From Tricholoma matsutake (Eukaryota > Basidiomycota > Agaricomycetes > Agaricales > Tricholomataceae), in the NCBI GenBank assembly GCA_026075535.2, contig AP026550.1:4030001-4094000 (forward strand): 64,000 bases of DNA, given 5' to 3'. The notes beneath the pieces are model-generated. The model saw only the letters and a program-made list of their open reading frames with translations, searched no databases and was not told where the DNA came from. Below, piece after piece: positions 35,602-46,873 of the stretch. Positions within the stretch are counted from its first letter, which is position 1, and every line of letters begins with the position of its first letter. The translations under genes were made by a program, and so were the position numbers.

Positions 35602-38258
35602 GCCGACACAGCACACTCAGATCCCACACTCACAACATTTGCAGACCCTTCACTATGCCTTTGGTAACCCCTGAACGGGACACCACAGCCAACATCACAG
35701 TAAGAGGTGGTCTCACTGCTCCCCAAAGTGGCAGCTGATGGTTTTTACAGGGGGACAATATTCGATTGTCGCTGCTAGGCGATAAGCTGGTGTTACAGGA
35801 CCAACTCAAAGATTACTCAGACCATGGGGAGGCTCTCGCCAGTCACTCCTTGTTGGATTTCTTCATGGACACATACAAAGGTGACACCCCAGTCCAGAAC
35901 AAACCTGAAGTGTATACCGAACAGAGAAGGGGCAGACCGCGGAGTGGTTGTGTTCCATACACCGAGGAGAGTGGGTGACAGGAGCGTTGTTGTATCATAC
36001 AGTCAGAGGGCCACGAGATGTTGCCTAATTTTGTGGGCCGGTGGTTCCCAAGCAAAGACAATGGTGACCATGAAGAGTTGTACGCTGCAAGTATGTTAGT
36101 GCTTCTTCAACCTTGGAAAACGCTTCAGGATTTGAGGGGTGAGAGAGAGAGTTTCACAGAAGCTCTTGCCTGATTCCTCCACCTTGCAACACCGAAAGTG
36201 CTATACATCGTGGACAACATCCAGTACCACTACAAATGTTCAAACCGTGCTGGCAAATGCCGACAAGAAAACGAGGCAAGGTCACTCACAGGGCTTGAAG
36301 TGGGAGACACCCAAGATGAAGAAGGAGTAAATGATGAAACCCCTCCTTCTGAACCTGTGCTTTTGGAGGAGGATGTCCAATTAGCACAAGCATTGGTGTG
36401 GGACAAGCGCAACATATGGTACGCAGATGCCACGATGTTGATTGCAGAGGAGTGTGGGATTTTTCTGACAGGCCCAGTGAGCACCACGTTCAGGGCACCA
36501 GCTGAAAGGGTGACAGTTGAGGACCTGGAAGTTTATCAAGAATGGGAGCATAAGCTGCATAGCATAACCCAGAGTGCACAAGACACAACGGGCACAAGAG
36601 TAGCAGAGAGCTTTGGAACAATGTTGGGGGGCGAGAAGGAGTCAGCTGCAAATGCAACAGCAGAGCCATCACCGCCTACGCAGCCTGACATGAGTCTGGG
36701 GTTGTTGAAACCTGACCAACGACGGGCACACGATATTGTTGCGTGCCACTTGGAAGCCCACCTCGCAGGTCAACAACCTGTTCAGCTTTTAATGATCATA
36801 CAAGGCACAGGGGGAACAGGCAAGTCAATGCTAATAGAACAAATCACTAAAACGTTTGAAACATGGCACGCTGGACACATGTTGGCAAAAACAGCGACCA
36901 TGGGAATTGCAGCCAGCCTGATCCAAGGAACGACATTGCATGCATGGGCAGGCATCCCTCAAAATGGGAGAAGCACTCAGAACACCAGCAAGAAGACGCG
37001 AACGAGCAGAACGGTGAACGTTAAGGGGAAGTGGTGCCTAATCATCGACGAACACTCAATGCTAACGAAGGAAGTCACCGCTTTTCTATCAGAGGTACTG
37101 GGGAACGAGCATAATGACACAGATGGTGTGGATGCTACTACTCCGTTTGGGGGAATGAACATTATTCTTTTCGGGGATTTTCACCAGTTCCCCCCCATCG
37201 GAAACACTACCGGAGCGCTGTACTGCACTGAACACAAATCTCAAAGGCAGCAAGTAGGCCGCCACCTTTTTGAGCAGTTCAACGTGGTTGTTGATCTGTG
37301 TGAGCAGATCAGGGTGCAAGACACACAATGGGTAGAGCTGCTCATGAGGCAACAAGAAGGAGAATGTACGGCAGAAGACGTGAAAGAGGTGAGGAAGCTG
37401 GTGTTAACAAGCGAAGAATGTGAGGTGCCTGATTTTACCAAATTGCCATGGTCAGAGGCAGTGTTAGTGATGCCACATCATTCTGTTCGGACAAGGTGGA
37501 ACAGTGCGGCTTTGCAGCGGCATTGTGTCAATTCAGGCAGGACACTCTTTATTGCACCTGCAGAGGACACTACAGGTACCGACCGGGCAAAACTGAGCCT
37601 AGAAGCACGGGTGATAGTTGCAGGCACAAAGCCCAAGGACACTGAAAAGTTAGAGCAGACCGTGGAACTTGCAGTCAGAATGAAAGCGATGGTGATCATC
37701 AACATTGCAACAGAGGCAGACCTCGTGAACGGGACACGTGGGGAGATCCAAGACATTGTCCTGGACCCTAGAGAGACTGTCAGTCCGTTTGGGGTTGCAC
37801 CCAAGGGGAGAGTCCAATTGCAGTACCCACCCATGGTAATCATCTTCCAGCCAGCCAAAAGCAGTGTGCCTGCATTCACAGGTTTGCAAGAGGGGCTCAT
37901 ACCTATCTTTCCAACAGAACGAAGTTTTACAGTAAAGGGTCTGCAAGGCAACAAGTTCAGGGTGACCAGGCGACAAATTGCACTGACGGGAGGATATGCC
38001 TTTATGGATTACAAAGCACAAGGTCAGACATTGGAGTGCGTGGTAGTGGATTTAGCAAAGCCACCCACAGGGAACATCACACCTTTTGGAGCGTATGTGG
38101 CACTATCTCGTAGCAGAGGACAGCAAACGATCAGGCTGTTGAGAGATTTCGACAACGCACTGCTGACGATGCACCCATCTGAGATGTTGTATGAGGAAGA
38201 CCAGCAACTCCGCAAACTGATGCACGAAACAGAGCAAAGAAATCAGTATCTGACATAG
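35602..38258 (+). pseudogene. Pif1-type helicase part of the right-arm Helitron
   Basis: A long intact frame (36198-38258, 686 codons) carries superfamily 1B helicase motifs: Walker A QGTGGTGKSMLIEQ (about residue 205), Walker B CLIIDEHSML, motif III LFGDFHQFPPIG, and the C-terminal FMDYKAQGQTLECVVVDL and ALSRSRGQQTIRLL. This is the helicase domain of Helitron Rep-helicase proteins, which unwinds the displaced strand. The 600 bp before it encode linker fragments in several frames, including LPNFVGRWFPSKDN, LYAASMLVLLQPW and YIVDNIQYHYKC, with a one-base frame loss in an A run near 36120 and a TGA at 36171. The helicase frame itself could still be translated alone from an internal Met. Confidence 0.8.
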
Positions 38259-39142
38259 AAATTTTCAACATATCGCCACCCATAAATACATACGTTCAGA
38301 TTTTGTATTGTTGAAAAGCTTATGGATAATTAGACCGAAAAAAAGTGAATCCCACCCCCACCTGGGTGCGTCGACCCTTTACCCATGCCTGTTGTTCTTG
38401 TTGACGAAGAGCTGGAATGTCGAGTAACTTATGTTGAATGCAAGTGCCGTGCACAGTAGCTCACCATGGCGAATGGGATGCCATCTCGTTTTTCGTGAAT
38501 TTGGGGAGGCCGCGATGCAGAAAAAGGTCCTTACCTCATGGTGGCCCCACTCCCAGGGCTCCCTCATACCTCCCATGCAGTCTCAGATCCCATTTGCGTG
38601 AGGAGGAGTTGATGGGCAGGCTGGAGCAGCCCTTGTCAAAAAGTTGTAGTAACCTCATAAAGAGAAACGAAAGTTATAGTCAGCTGAACAACAAACTAAA
38701 ATGTAAAGGAAAAACTTAATTGTGCTAGTCACAAGTTATAGTCAGCTGAATAACAAATGAAAGTGTAAAGGAAAAAATTAAATGTGCTTGTCAGAAGGAT
38801 AAACAAAAATCGTGTAACTTATGTTGAAAGCAAGTGTCGTGCAAATCATTGGGTCGAAGGGTTCGTTAATGGTCAAAGTGGTTGCATCAGGTAGACACAT
38901 TGCAGAAAAGAGCACAGCAAACAAAATTGACAAACAGAGGAAAGATCAACCAGCCAACTCATTGACGCGAAAAAAGAGGCAGACGGAGGTGAGGTGGCGT
39001 GGGGTGTTTGCGCATGTTGAAAAATCGATGAACCTTAACATTTTGAGGTGGAGAGACCTTGCAAGCAAGGTAATATACTATGATACATTATTGTACCCAT
39101 CTTTATGTGCACTCTATCTATACATTATCTAGTAGTACTTCA
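38259..39142. other. 3' flank of the right arm with short direct repeats
   Basis: A 62-bp unit (AAGTTATAGTCAGCTGAA...) is tandemly repeated at about 38671-38732 and 38733-38794. A second repeat, TAACTTATGTTGAA followed by GCAAGTG, occurs near 38425 and 38816. A hairpin CCTTGCAAGCAAGG lies at 39058-39071, about 60 bp before the terminal CTAG. Short plus-strand frames (38438-38719, 38821-39132) have no recognisable content. Confidence 0.6.
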
Positions 39143-42100
39143 TTATATACAATATTTTTTTGTTATTGCCTCCTCACTTGTACTTGCCCAGATGGCTTTG
39201 ATGTTGTGAACTGATGTCACCCGAGAGATTGCCACATAGAACTGCCCATGTGTAAAAACTGGAGTCTGCAGGTCAAGACCAACATGTTTGACAGACTGGC
39301 CCTGTGACTTGTTGATTGTCATCGCAAAGGAGAGCCGCACTGGAAACTGCCTCCTAGTGAACTCAAAAGGCACTTGATCCTCAGTTGGTCGCAGTGTAAT
39401 CCTTGGAATGAACACAGTCTCTCCAGCATGATCCCCAGTAAGAAGCCGTACCTCTAACACCCTGTTTCTCATCCTTGTGAGAATTCCTCTGCTCCCATTG
39501 CAGACACCATGCCCAGGTTCCAGGTTCCGAAGCACCATCACTGGACAACCAATCTTGAGAGCTGTCTGAGCCAATGGCAGTCCCGAGCAGTTGATTGAGT
39601 TCAGGTACTCCACAGGGTACATGAGCTCTCCCTGGTCTTGTGTGTTGTTTGGAATTGAGTCAGCACTGTTAAACACCCTCTGCTGTCCAGGGAACTTGTG
39701 AAGGATATAAGCATTGAGGTCATCCACATCATCATTGTGACTTGAGAGGATTGTCCGATCTGAGAAGTACTGGTCTAAGTGCTGTTGTGGATGATGGATG
39801 TCAGGATAGATGGCATCCATGAGGGAGGGGACCAAGTTCTCTGGGCACTTGAAATGGTCAGGAAGATGGATGTTGGCCTCATTGTCTGTGTGCATTCCAT
39901 GACCAACCTCCAGCTGCCACCTTGCAAAGTTGCGCTCCTCTGCAACATCTCCACTCAAACGCATGTTCTGCTTGAGATGGAGCACCTGGATATTCCCCCA
40001 AAGAGCAGAGTGCTGCATGGAGGCACTGACAGTCTGAGGACGTGATCCTCTGATGATAACAGGCAGAATCTGCTGAAAGTCCCCTCCAAAGACGATGGAG
40101 AGGCCACCAAATGGCTTGTCTGATCCATGGATATCACGGAAGGTGTGATCGATAGACTCATGGATGTGACGATGCTGCATGGGGGCCTCATCCCAAATGA
40201 CCAAGTCTGCTGCACATATGAGCTCTGCATGCTTAGAAGTCTTTGAGAGGCCACATGTGGAGGACTCATGGATGGGAATGGGAATCTTGAATGTAGAGTG
40301 TGCAGTACCAGTACGTCCACCTTTGAGAAGAAGGGCAGCAATGCCTGAGGATGCAACACAGAGAACAATCTTAGCCTGGGAGCAAAGCCTGTAGCACAGA
40401 GTATTGTAGACATATGTCTTGCCAGTGCCTCCAGGGCCATGAAGGAAAAAGGTCTGGCCAGACTGAGTATTGACTGCAGCAAGAATTTCATCAAATGCCA
40501 CCCTCTGATCCTGATTCAACCTTGCCTCATGCTCAGCTGCCAACACTGCTTGCTCCTCAGCATCATACAACCTCTGCTCATTGATGAGGTGGTTGCCAAC
40601 CATGGCTTGCCAGTCCTGGGTATACTGAGGCATAGTGGGCCAATCAGCAAGGGACTTGTTGGTATGAGAGAGAAGCTGGTCAATGAGGAAGAGGCCATAG
40701 TCCTGGACATCATCATCAGTGGGGTTGAGGCGGTTGTAGTCATGCTGAAGGCGGTAGCGCAGGTCATCACAGATATGAATCCAAAAGGTGTTCCAGAGTG
40801 CAGCAGGGTCAGAGGGCAGACAGTCACGAAGGATGGTCACAAACAAATGGCGAAGCTGCTGACCTGTCTGCATGGACCTGGCCTCCTCTAGACACTGATG
40901 CCACTCCTGATCATCTTCTAACAGTCCACAGGCAAGGCAGGCCTCTCTAAAAGATGGTGCCTGTACATCTTGGAAGGTGAGGAGGTTCTCAAATGATGTT
41001 GGGCCCCTGACAGAGGTGAGAAGAAGGCGGAGATAAAAGCGCTCGCTGGCAGTGGGGTGGACATAATACAGCCTGCCAACTGCAAAGCCACATTGCCTGG
41101 GTTTCCACTTGCCAGTACTCTTGTGATACACAAACTTGGAGGGATAGTCCTGGTACAGAAGGTCACCACCAACCTCTGGATATGCCAGGTTGGCCTTGAA
41201 GAATGCAGTGAGAGTGGTGTCTTTTGTGGCTGCTTGCTCAATGACCTGCTGCACAGTCTCTACTCTATCCTCACTCCATGTGACATTTTGCTCATTTGGA
41301 AGGTGGACATGGAGGCAAACAACATTGGGAGAGGCACTGTGCATGACAAAGTGGAAGAGACGCCAGAAGGACTCGCAGGCAGAAACAAAGTGGGCATCCA
41401 AGTACTGCCTAACCTCATTATCACAGGTGCCAAACTGCATTGTGACCCGATCATGGCCCTTGTAAACATACTTGTAGATGTACTTCAAGGCCTTGATGGA
41501 GGAAATGACCTCAACATTGATGTGGCAGCGATACTTCCATATAAGATAGGCACAGTAAGTGACGACCCAGTGATTGTCGACCTGCTTCCCCTGGACCTCA
41601 AAGGTCTGGCCAGTGTTGTGGCACCTTGAAGAGGCATAAGAATCATCAGAGATGGTAGTGTGCTCTCTGAAGGGCTTGGGAAAGTTCTTGGAGCACTTGC
41701 CATTGACCAAGCATGGGGCATCAGCATTGTCATTTTCAGCACCGCAGGGCTTGTGGACCATGAACTGCTTGACCAACTCGAGGAGCTCAGGATCATCAAC
41801 AGGGAACTCGCAAGAAAGAAGGCTGTCCACATCCTCTGGGGTGCAGAGCTTGGAAGCCTCATCAAGGAAGATGATGCAGTGCATGTGAGGAAGGCCACGC
41901 TTCTGGAACTCAATTACAAAGACATGACCAACAGCTTTGCCAAAGATGCCACGCTCAATGTCCTTGATCAGCTCCCTGCACTTTGCCTCAAAAGCCCGAA
42001 CTGCCAAGTCAGGACGGTCTGCTGGATTCTGACCTGGCAACAGGGCATTCTGGATCTCTGGCCAGTTGGGGCTGGCAGTCATAGTGAGAAAGAGGTCGCC

Positions 42101-43986
42101 ACCTTTGAAGTACCGATTGATGGCCAATGAATCCTGGAGGAGCTGCTGCATGTGGCAGGTGCTTCCAGCAAAGGAAGATGGCAAGATAGTCCTCCGACCG
42201 AGAGCCCTGGGGTCTGCATCAATGTTGGCTGCAACAGCATCTGTGAGCCCAGAATACACCTCACTGCGAAGCTTGCCCTGGCTGGACATGATATATATCA
42301 GATGATCCTGCTCACAGGTGGCCCAATGGTCGCACACATATTGCTGAAAGAGCTTTCCTGCCTGGAAGATATGCTGGGGCTCAATGTTGGGAGGGCGTGG
42401 ATGAAGGCAATAGCAATAAAACTCAGACTTGGTGACATGCTTGCACTTTTGAGGCTGGCCCTCAGCAGGAGGCTCCACAGCACCATCCTGATCGTTGACC
42501 TCCTCACCGCCTCTGTACTCGAGCCAAGGATGCCATGAGAGCTGGCCAGTGGGATGCAGCAGCACATAGTGGAGGGCAGGATAGAAAGGATGGCACTCAG
42601 AGATGCACTGGAGGCCATTCCCATGCTTGCGGTAGAGGACAATGTCACAATAGCCCCCTGGCTGGTCTCCATCCCCTGGAAGAATAATGGCAATCTCATT
42701 TTGGCTGCATCAAGAAGGTTGTACCGATGACGATCACAGCCATCATCAAAGTGAAGAGCGATCTTGCACTGCTGCTCAGGTGGCAAGTCTCAGGTGAGCT
42801 CAAAGGCCTGTCTGTAGAGTGCAACTCCTGGATGGTGGTTGTGAAGCATGTCCTGAAGATTGCTCAAGATGTCTGGTTGCAGATGGGTGTTCTGTCTATG
42901 GTTGCGATGATGGTCAAGTGCCTGAGCAGGATCATAGATATAAAGCTGGGAGTACACAGGATTCTCGCCTGCAAGAGGGAGAAGGGAACCTGCTTTGTGG
43001 GACAGCTCACCATGGAGCCTGAAGATCCAGGGCCCATTGCCATTGTTCATGGAGTTGTCCAGCTTTCGGCCAATGGAGGTCATGGCAAGTGCATTGTTGT
43101 AGTTGCATATGTGCTCACAGAACTCTTTGCTGAGATGATCCTGGCCATTGAAGAGTTGGGACAGTTCATGGGGGAGGTCATGGAGACGGGGGAGATCGAC
43201 TTTTCCACTGAAGCAGCACATGCCAAACTTGGGATTTATCAGAGAAGACTTGGCAGTTTTCTCTGCCATCCAATGAAGCGCATGGCATGAAGGACATTGG
43301 ATATCCATACTCCCAAGACTGTGGACAGGCCAGTTGAGATTGAATGGCTGGCAGGCAACAGGAAGGGGCTGAACAGGTGCAGGTGCAGGAGGCTGAGCAG
43401 GAGCAGGAGCAGGAGCAGGTGGCTGAGCAGGAGCAGGGACAGGAGCAGGTGGCTGGAGTGGATTCAAAGGAGGCATGGCAGGGAAGGGCTGGTTGTTCAA
43501 GCATCAGCCATGAAATGTACATACAAAATGGTAGAAGGAGAATACCCACCACAGCAACAGGAGCTCCTCTACCTCTACCTCTACCCCTACCTCTACCTTG
43601 ACGTCCACACACAGAAGCAACTGGCAAGGGTGGAAGAGCTGCATGCTGGGCCATGAGATCAGCCATAGGCAGTGGAGCAGGAGCAGCCCCACAACCTTGA
43701 GCCCCACAACCACGACCTCGTCCTGCATTGATAGGAAGCGGTGGAAGAGCAGCATACTGGGCCATGAGATCTGCAAATGTGAGGGGAGCAGGAGCAGGAG
43801 CCTGGAGTGGGGGAACACCAAAAGGGTCAGAGTTATTAGCAGCTGGACCAACCATGGGAGGAGGAGGAGGGAGTGGGAGGCCAATTGGAGGAGGGGCAAA
43901 GTGCAGTCAGCGGGCATGATGAGGGGTGCGGTGACGCTGAGGGCTATCCAGGACATGCCGGTCTCATTCACTTTGCTGGGCAGCAA
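39143..43986 (-). pseudogene. Helitron Rep-helicase, minus-strand element
   Basis: Minus strand. A Pro/Ala-rich N-terminal exon (about 43900-43540) has a repeated LMAQYAALPPLP/LMAQHAALPPLP block and RGRGRG, then an intron. The next segment (43500-42790) has zinc-like Cys spacing (CPSCHALHWM). After a TGA at 42792-42790 comes CKIALHFDDGCDRHRYNL, then a one-base frame loss in an A run near 42702 before EIAIILPGDGDQPGGYCD. The 1,140-codon frame 42565-39143 contains Rep motif KRGLPHMHCIIFLDE (HUH), paired tyrosines YIYKYVYKGHD, helicase Walker A GPGGTGKTYVYNTL, LVIWDEAPM, GGDFQQILP, MTINKSQGQS and VAISRVTS. One stop and one frameshift suggest recent inactivation. The stop codon is only about 10 bp from the 13-kb insert. 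Confidence 0.9.
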
Positions 43987-44902
43987 TATGGATCCGCTGA
44001 GGAGTGTTGGGAGGGGTTTGATCCCTGCAGAGGCAAGGATGAGAATAGAACAAAAGAAGGAAAGAAATCAGAATGTACTCACATGGTTAAGAAGCCCAGG
44101 TGAATGGAGATGGAGCACTCTCCTGCTGCAGCTGTGCGCTCAGATTCTTAAAAGAAGCAGTGAAATCGGTGCAAACAGCGGTAGTTGACAGTGGAGCAAC
44201 TTCCAGTGATGGAAGGGGAGGCAACTGCATACCCACCAGCCCAATCTCCCTACACACTGTGCCCAGAGAGAGGTCCAGGCCCAAAATCAACTGGCAGACA
44301 CTCCTTTGTTGAAAAGGAGAAGCCAGGGAGGCAGGACTTCACTGGGCTTCACCTTGGTCTACTGATTCCTCAAGAACCCAATTGCAAAGGCAACTGGAGG
44401 AGAGAAAACACCAAACCCCACTCACCTCACTCAAAAGGCAGGTCCAGGCCCAGGCCCAGGCCAAAAGCTGGGAAGAGAAGGCCATCAGCAAAAAAGTGAG
44501 GATGGCAAGGGAACACCCAACAAAAATCCAGGTGCAAACAGGCCTAGAGGGACAGATACTATGAGAAACCAAGAGGTAAGGCAGCGGACTCACCAAAAGA
44601 AGGATAGCCAAAAACTGAAAAGACAGCAAAAACCCTCTAAATGGCAGAAGCCAGGGGCTGTAGAACCCCCAAAACAGTGTCAGATGGTCAGCAGGACCCA
44701 ATGACACCTAAACCTACCTTTGTGGAAGGCAGAACGCAGAGGGAGAAAGGCAGGGAAGAAGAGAAGTCGCGCGCGACAAATATTTTATTTTGTTTTGATG
44801 CGTGATGCGCTGGCATGGGTTTTGCCGGCATAAAACAGCACAGTCTGCTTAGTCAAATTTTACGTAACATTAAAACTTTCTTGGGGTCAGCTGACTGACA
44901 TG
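43987..44902. other. 5' region and right end of the minus-strand Helitron
   Basis: This holds the upstream region of the Rep-helicase gene and the right edge of the Helitron block. Read on the minus strand, TCATGTCAGTCAGCTGACC starts at 44902 and could be the TC-type 5' end. A perfect palindrome GTCGCGCGCGAC lies near 44766-44777. Short frames (44185-44707) overlap on both strands without recognisable content and may include non-coding leader exons. Confidence 0.4.
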
Positions 44903-44916
44903 ACTTTATTATATTA

Positions 44917-45268
44917 TGTTGAATTATGCTACATTATGCCAAATGACACTACACTTTGATAGCATGAGAATTTTATTTCGCACGCATCAATATGTATGTG
45001 CATGTATGAGTGCATCAGTAACAACAAAGTACAATATATGTAACATAGTATATAAACCCTAAATATACACCTAGGGGACCCCAGTTGTGTTCTCTTAGGT
45101 ATTCCACCTATGCTTGTGGTGTGAATGGCCTATCTCAACAAACTCACCTATTAATAACCCCTCACATCAAAACCATCAGTTCCCCAATCACGTGCGTGGA
45201 TCCTGCCCCCTTCTTGTAGAGAGAACCCACACGGTCTTAGCTAGCAGATAGTGGGTGTCACCCTAACA
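44917..45268 (+). repeat. 5' LTR, remaining 352 bp
   Basis: Continues the LTR exactly where 26060 stopped: 50 + 352 = 402 bp, the same length as the 3' LTR. It differs from the 3' LTR only at former CpG sites. It ends CCCTAACA. Confidence 0.9.
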
Positions 45269-45775
45269 GAAGAACACAACTTCCCATATCAGTGCACCTT
45301 CTCTTACTTGCGCATACATCATTGTTTCACTGCACCACATCCGATTACTCATCCTTTCGGCATGAGCCAGAAGTACTTGTATATATGTAATCTACCTTTT
45401 CTTTCATAAGCTGATGCCAGGCCTCGCCTTACATTGCAACTGCCAGTGATCGAGAGGCAGCCCTCGTCATTAGGACAGCTGCAACCAGACAACTGACTGG
45501 ATCTGGTTTAGTTACGATTTACATCACTCTATTCAGACGACTATTTTAGTTACAAGCTGAATTCAGTGATATCTCTGAGATCAGGCACTGTTGGAAGGGT
45601 TATTGATCCGAAGTGTCAAATTATGTCAAATTAGGCGCCCGACGAACGATGAGCGATCGACGAACCATTGACGAATGATTCACAAATGATCACATGACCC
45701 ATAAACGTTTGGAGAGGTCCCAAAGAACAAATCTTGAATTTGTCGAAGAAGTGATTCATCACAGATTTTACCATT
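45269..45775 (+). other. Chromovirus leader between 5' LTR and gag
   Basis: About 500 bp without coding content. A primer-binding site is expected right after the LTR, but the sequence there (GAAGAACACAACTTCCC) does not let me name a primer tRNA by eye. Confidence 0.5.
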
Positions 45776-46873
45776 ATGTCCGAACCCTCAACTTCTAATC
45801 CTGGCCCTAATCCTGTTCCCACACCAGCACTAGAGGCAAAAATTGATGCGCTTACAGTGCAAATGTCCCAATTAGTGTCAGTGTTGGCAGCATCACAGCC
45901 CAGACAAGCGGAAGTACAGCCAGAGATGACAGGAGAAAGAGATGATGAGATGGAGGAGATGGTGGAGTGGATGTCACAGGAGGATGAGACAGCAGAGAAA
46001 TCCAGAAATGGAAAAGTGTGCTTACCTAAGTACACACCCCCACAAATCTTTGATGGTACCATGGAGAATACAAAATTCTTCATCAGCTCTATAGTATTGT
46101 ACATCCATGGGAGGAAGCCAAAGTTTTGTACAGCCGAGCCTAGGATTATGTTTGCTCTCTCATACATTCAGGGGGGGAAAGCACAGTTCTGGAGAAACGA
46201 GGCTATTAATCAAATTGCTGCGGGAAATAAACCATTTGCAACCTTCAAGGAATTTCTGGAGAGATTGGAGGCACAGTTTGGAGACCCTAATCCAAAGGCA
46301 ACAGCCAATGCTAAATTAAAGACCATGTGCCAAGGTTCTCTAACGGCGGATGAATTTATTTTGCAGTTCAAAGCAGAAGCTTCGCAAACGAATATGGGAG
46401 AAGCCGCATTGGTAGAGTTTTTGAAAGCAGGATTAAATCCCTCTTTATTCAAGTCTATCTACCAACTACCTTCCATGCCAGAGAAGTTGGATGAGTGGTA
46501 TAATTGGGCAATGTGCCTTGACTGGCAATATTGGCAGGAACAGGCAGAGTCAAAGTTGATGTACAGAAGTAGTAAATTTGGAAAGTCATCAGGAGGAAAG
46601 TCTGAGAAAGGAAAGGCACCTCAGATGCAAACTCCGAGGGCACAGCCACTGGCCATGGCAGTGACACCTATAGTTACGGAGTCAGCAGCACCAGCAGAGG
46701 CAATGGAGGTTGATCAAGCGGGGAGACGAGCCCCACTTAAATGTTTTAACTGTGGGCAGTTAGGACACATCGCTAGGAATTGTAGGCAGAAAAGAAAGAT
46801 TAGGGAAGCTACAATTGAGGAAGTGAAGCCAGAGGAAGGCAGGCAGAAGAATTTTGTGGAAGAGTCCCAGTGA
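45776..46873 (+). CDS. gag: Chromovirus Gag
   Basis: An intact 365-codon frame starting MSEPSTSNPGPNP. It forms the virus-like particle shell. A disordered N-terminus with Gln/Glu-rich stretches precedes the retrotransposon Gag core (YTPPQIFDGTMENTKFFISS, KAQFWRNEAINQIAAGN, FKEFLERLEAQFGDPNPKAT, DEFILQFKAEASQ). The CCHC nucleic-acid-binding knuckle KCFNCGQLGHIARNCRQK lies near residue 325. The frame ends with TGA at 46871-46873 while pol continues in another frame overlapping this stop (the frame containing SPLVTQNHYNVL), so expression of pol would need frameshifting. Unlike pol, gag shows no internal stop. Confidence 0.9.
   Translation: MSEPSTSNPGPNPVPTPALEAKIDALTVQMSQLVSVLAASQPRQAEVQPEMTGERDDEMEEMVEWMSQEDETAEKSRNGKVCLPKYTPPQIFDGTMENTKFFISSIVLYIHGRKPKFCTAEPRIMFALSYIQGGKAQFWRNEAINQIAAGNKPFATFKEFLERLEAQFGDPNPKATANAKLKTMCQGSLTADEFILQFKAEASQTNMGEAALVEFLKAGLNPSLFKSIYQLPSMPEKLDEWYNWAMCLDWQYWQEQAESKLMYRSSKFGKSSGGKSEKGKAPQMQTPRAQPLAMAVTPIVTESAAPAEAMEVDQAGRRAPLKCFNCGQLGHIARNCRQKRKIREATIEEVKPEEGRQKNFVEESQ

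Larger units (their letters stand above)
26153..39132. mobile_element. 13-kb head-to-head Helitron-like insert with CTAG at both ends
   Basis: The insert starts CTAGGTGCC at 26153 and ends ATTATCTAG at 39132. It sits between ...ATTATATTA and TAGTACTTC, i.e. between A and T, the usual Helitron target. CTAG is its own reverse complement and matches the Helitron 3'-end consensus CTRR on either strand. Read on the minus strand, the left end has GGTGC...GCACC pairing just before CTAG. The left half encodes minus-strand genes (26.3-31.8 kb) and the right half a plus-strand Rep-helicase, so two arms diverge from about 32 kb. No TC start was located, and a CTA or CTAG target duplication by another element type is an alternative. 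Confidence 0.5.
26061..44916. mobile_element. Composite Helitron insertion in the chromovirus LTR
   Basis: Everything here is extra relative to the intact 402-bp LTR. It contains two Helitron-type Rep-helicase genes (plus 32.4-38.3 kb; minus 39.1-44.0 kb) and a minus-strand Rep-like gene set (26.3-31.8 kb). At the left edge, read on the minus strand, a hairpin (GTGTGCCGAAGGCACA) is followed by TTAAAAAAGCTTG, the layout of a Helitron 3' end, though not the usual CTRR. Near the right edge, ACTTTATTA (44903-44911) repeats the 9 bp just left of the insertion (26052-26060), followed by TATTA. The element may therefore end at 44902, or these may be target-derived bases. Confidence 0.7.

Noticed and set aside
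41057..43290. Several 90-190 codon plus-strand frames between 39.8 and 44.2 kb
   Set aside because: They are antisense to the conserved Rep-helicase coding sequence and carry no recognisable domain.
26061..44902. A giant Starship-type element
   Set aside because: No tyrosine recombinase of the captain type was seen. The coding content is Helitron Rep-helicase and the ends fit Helitron features better.
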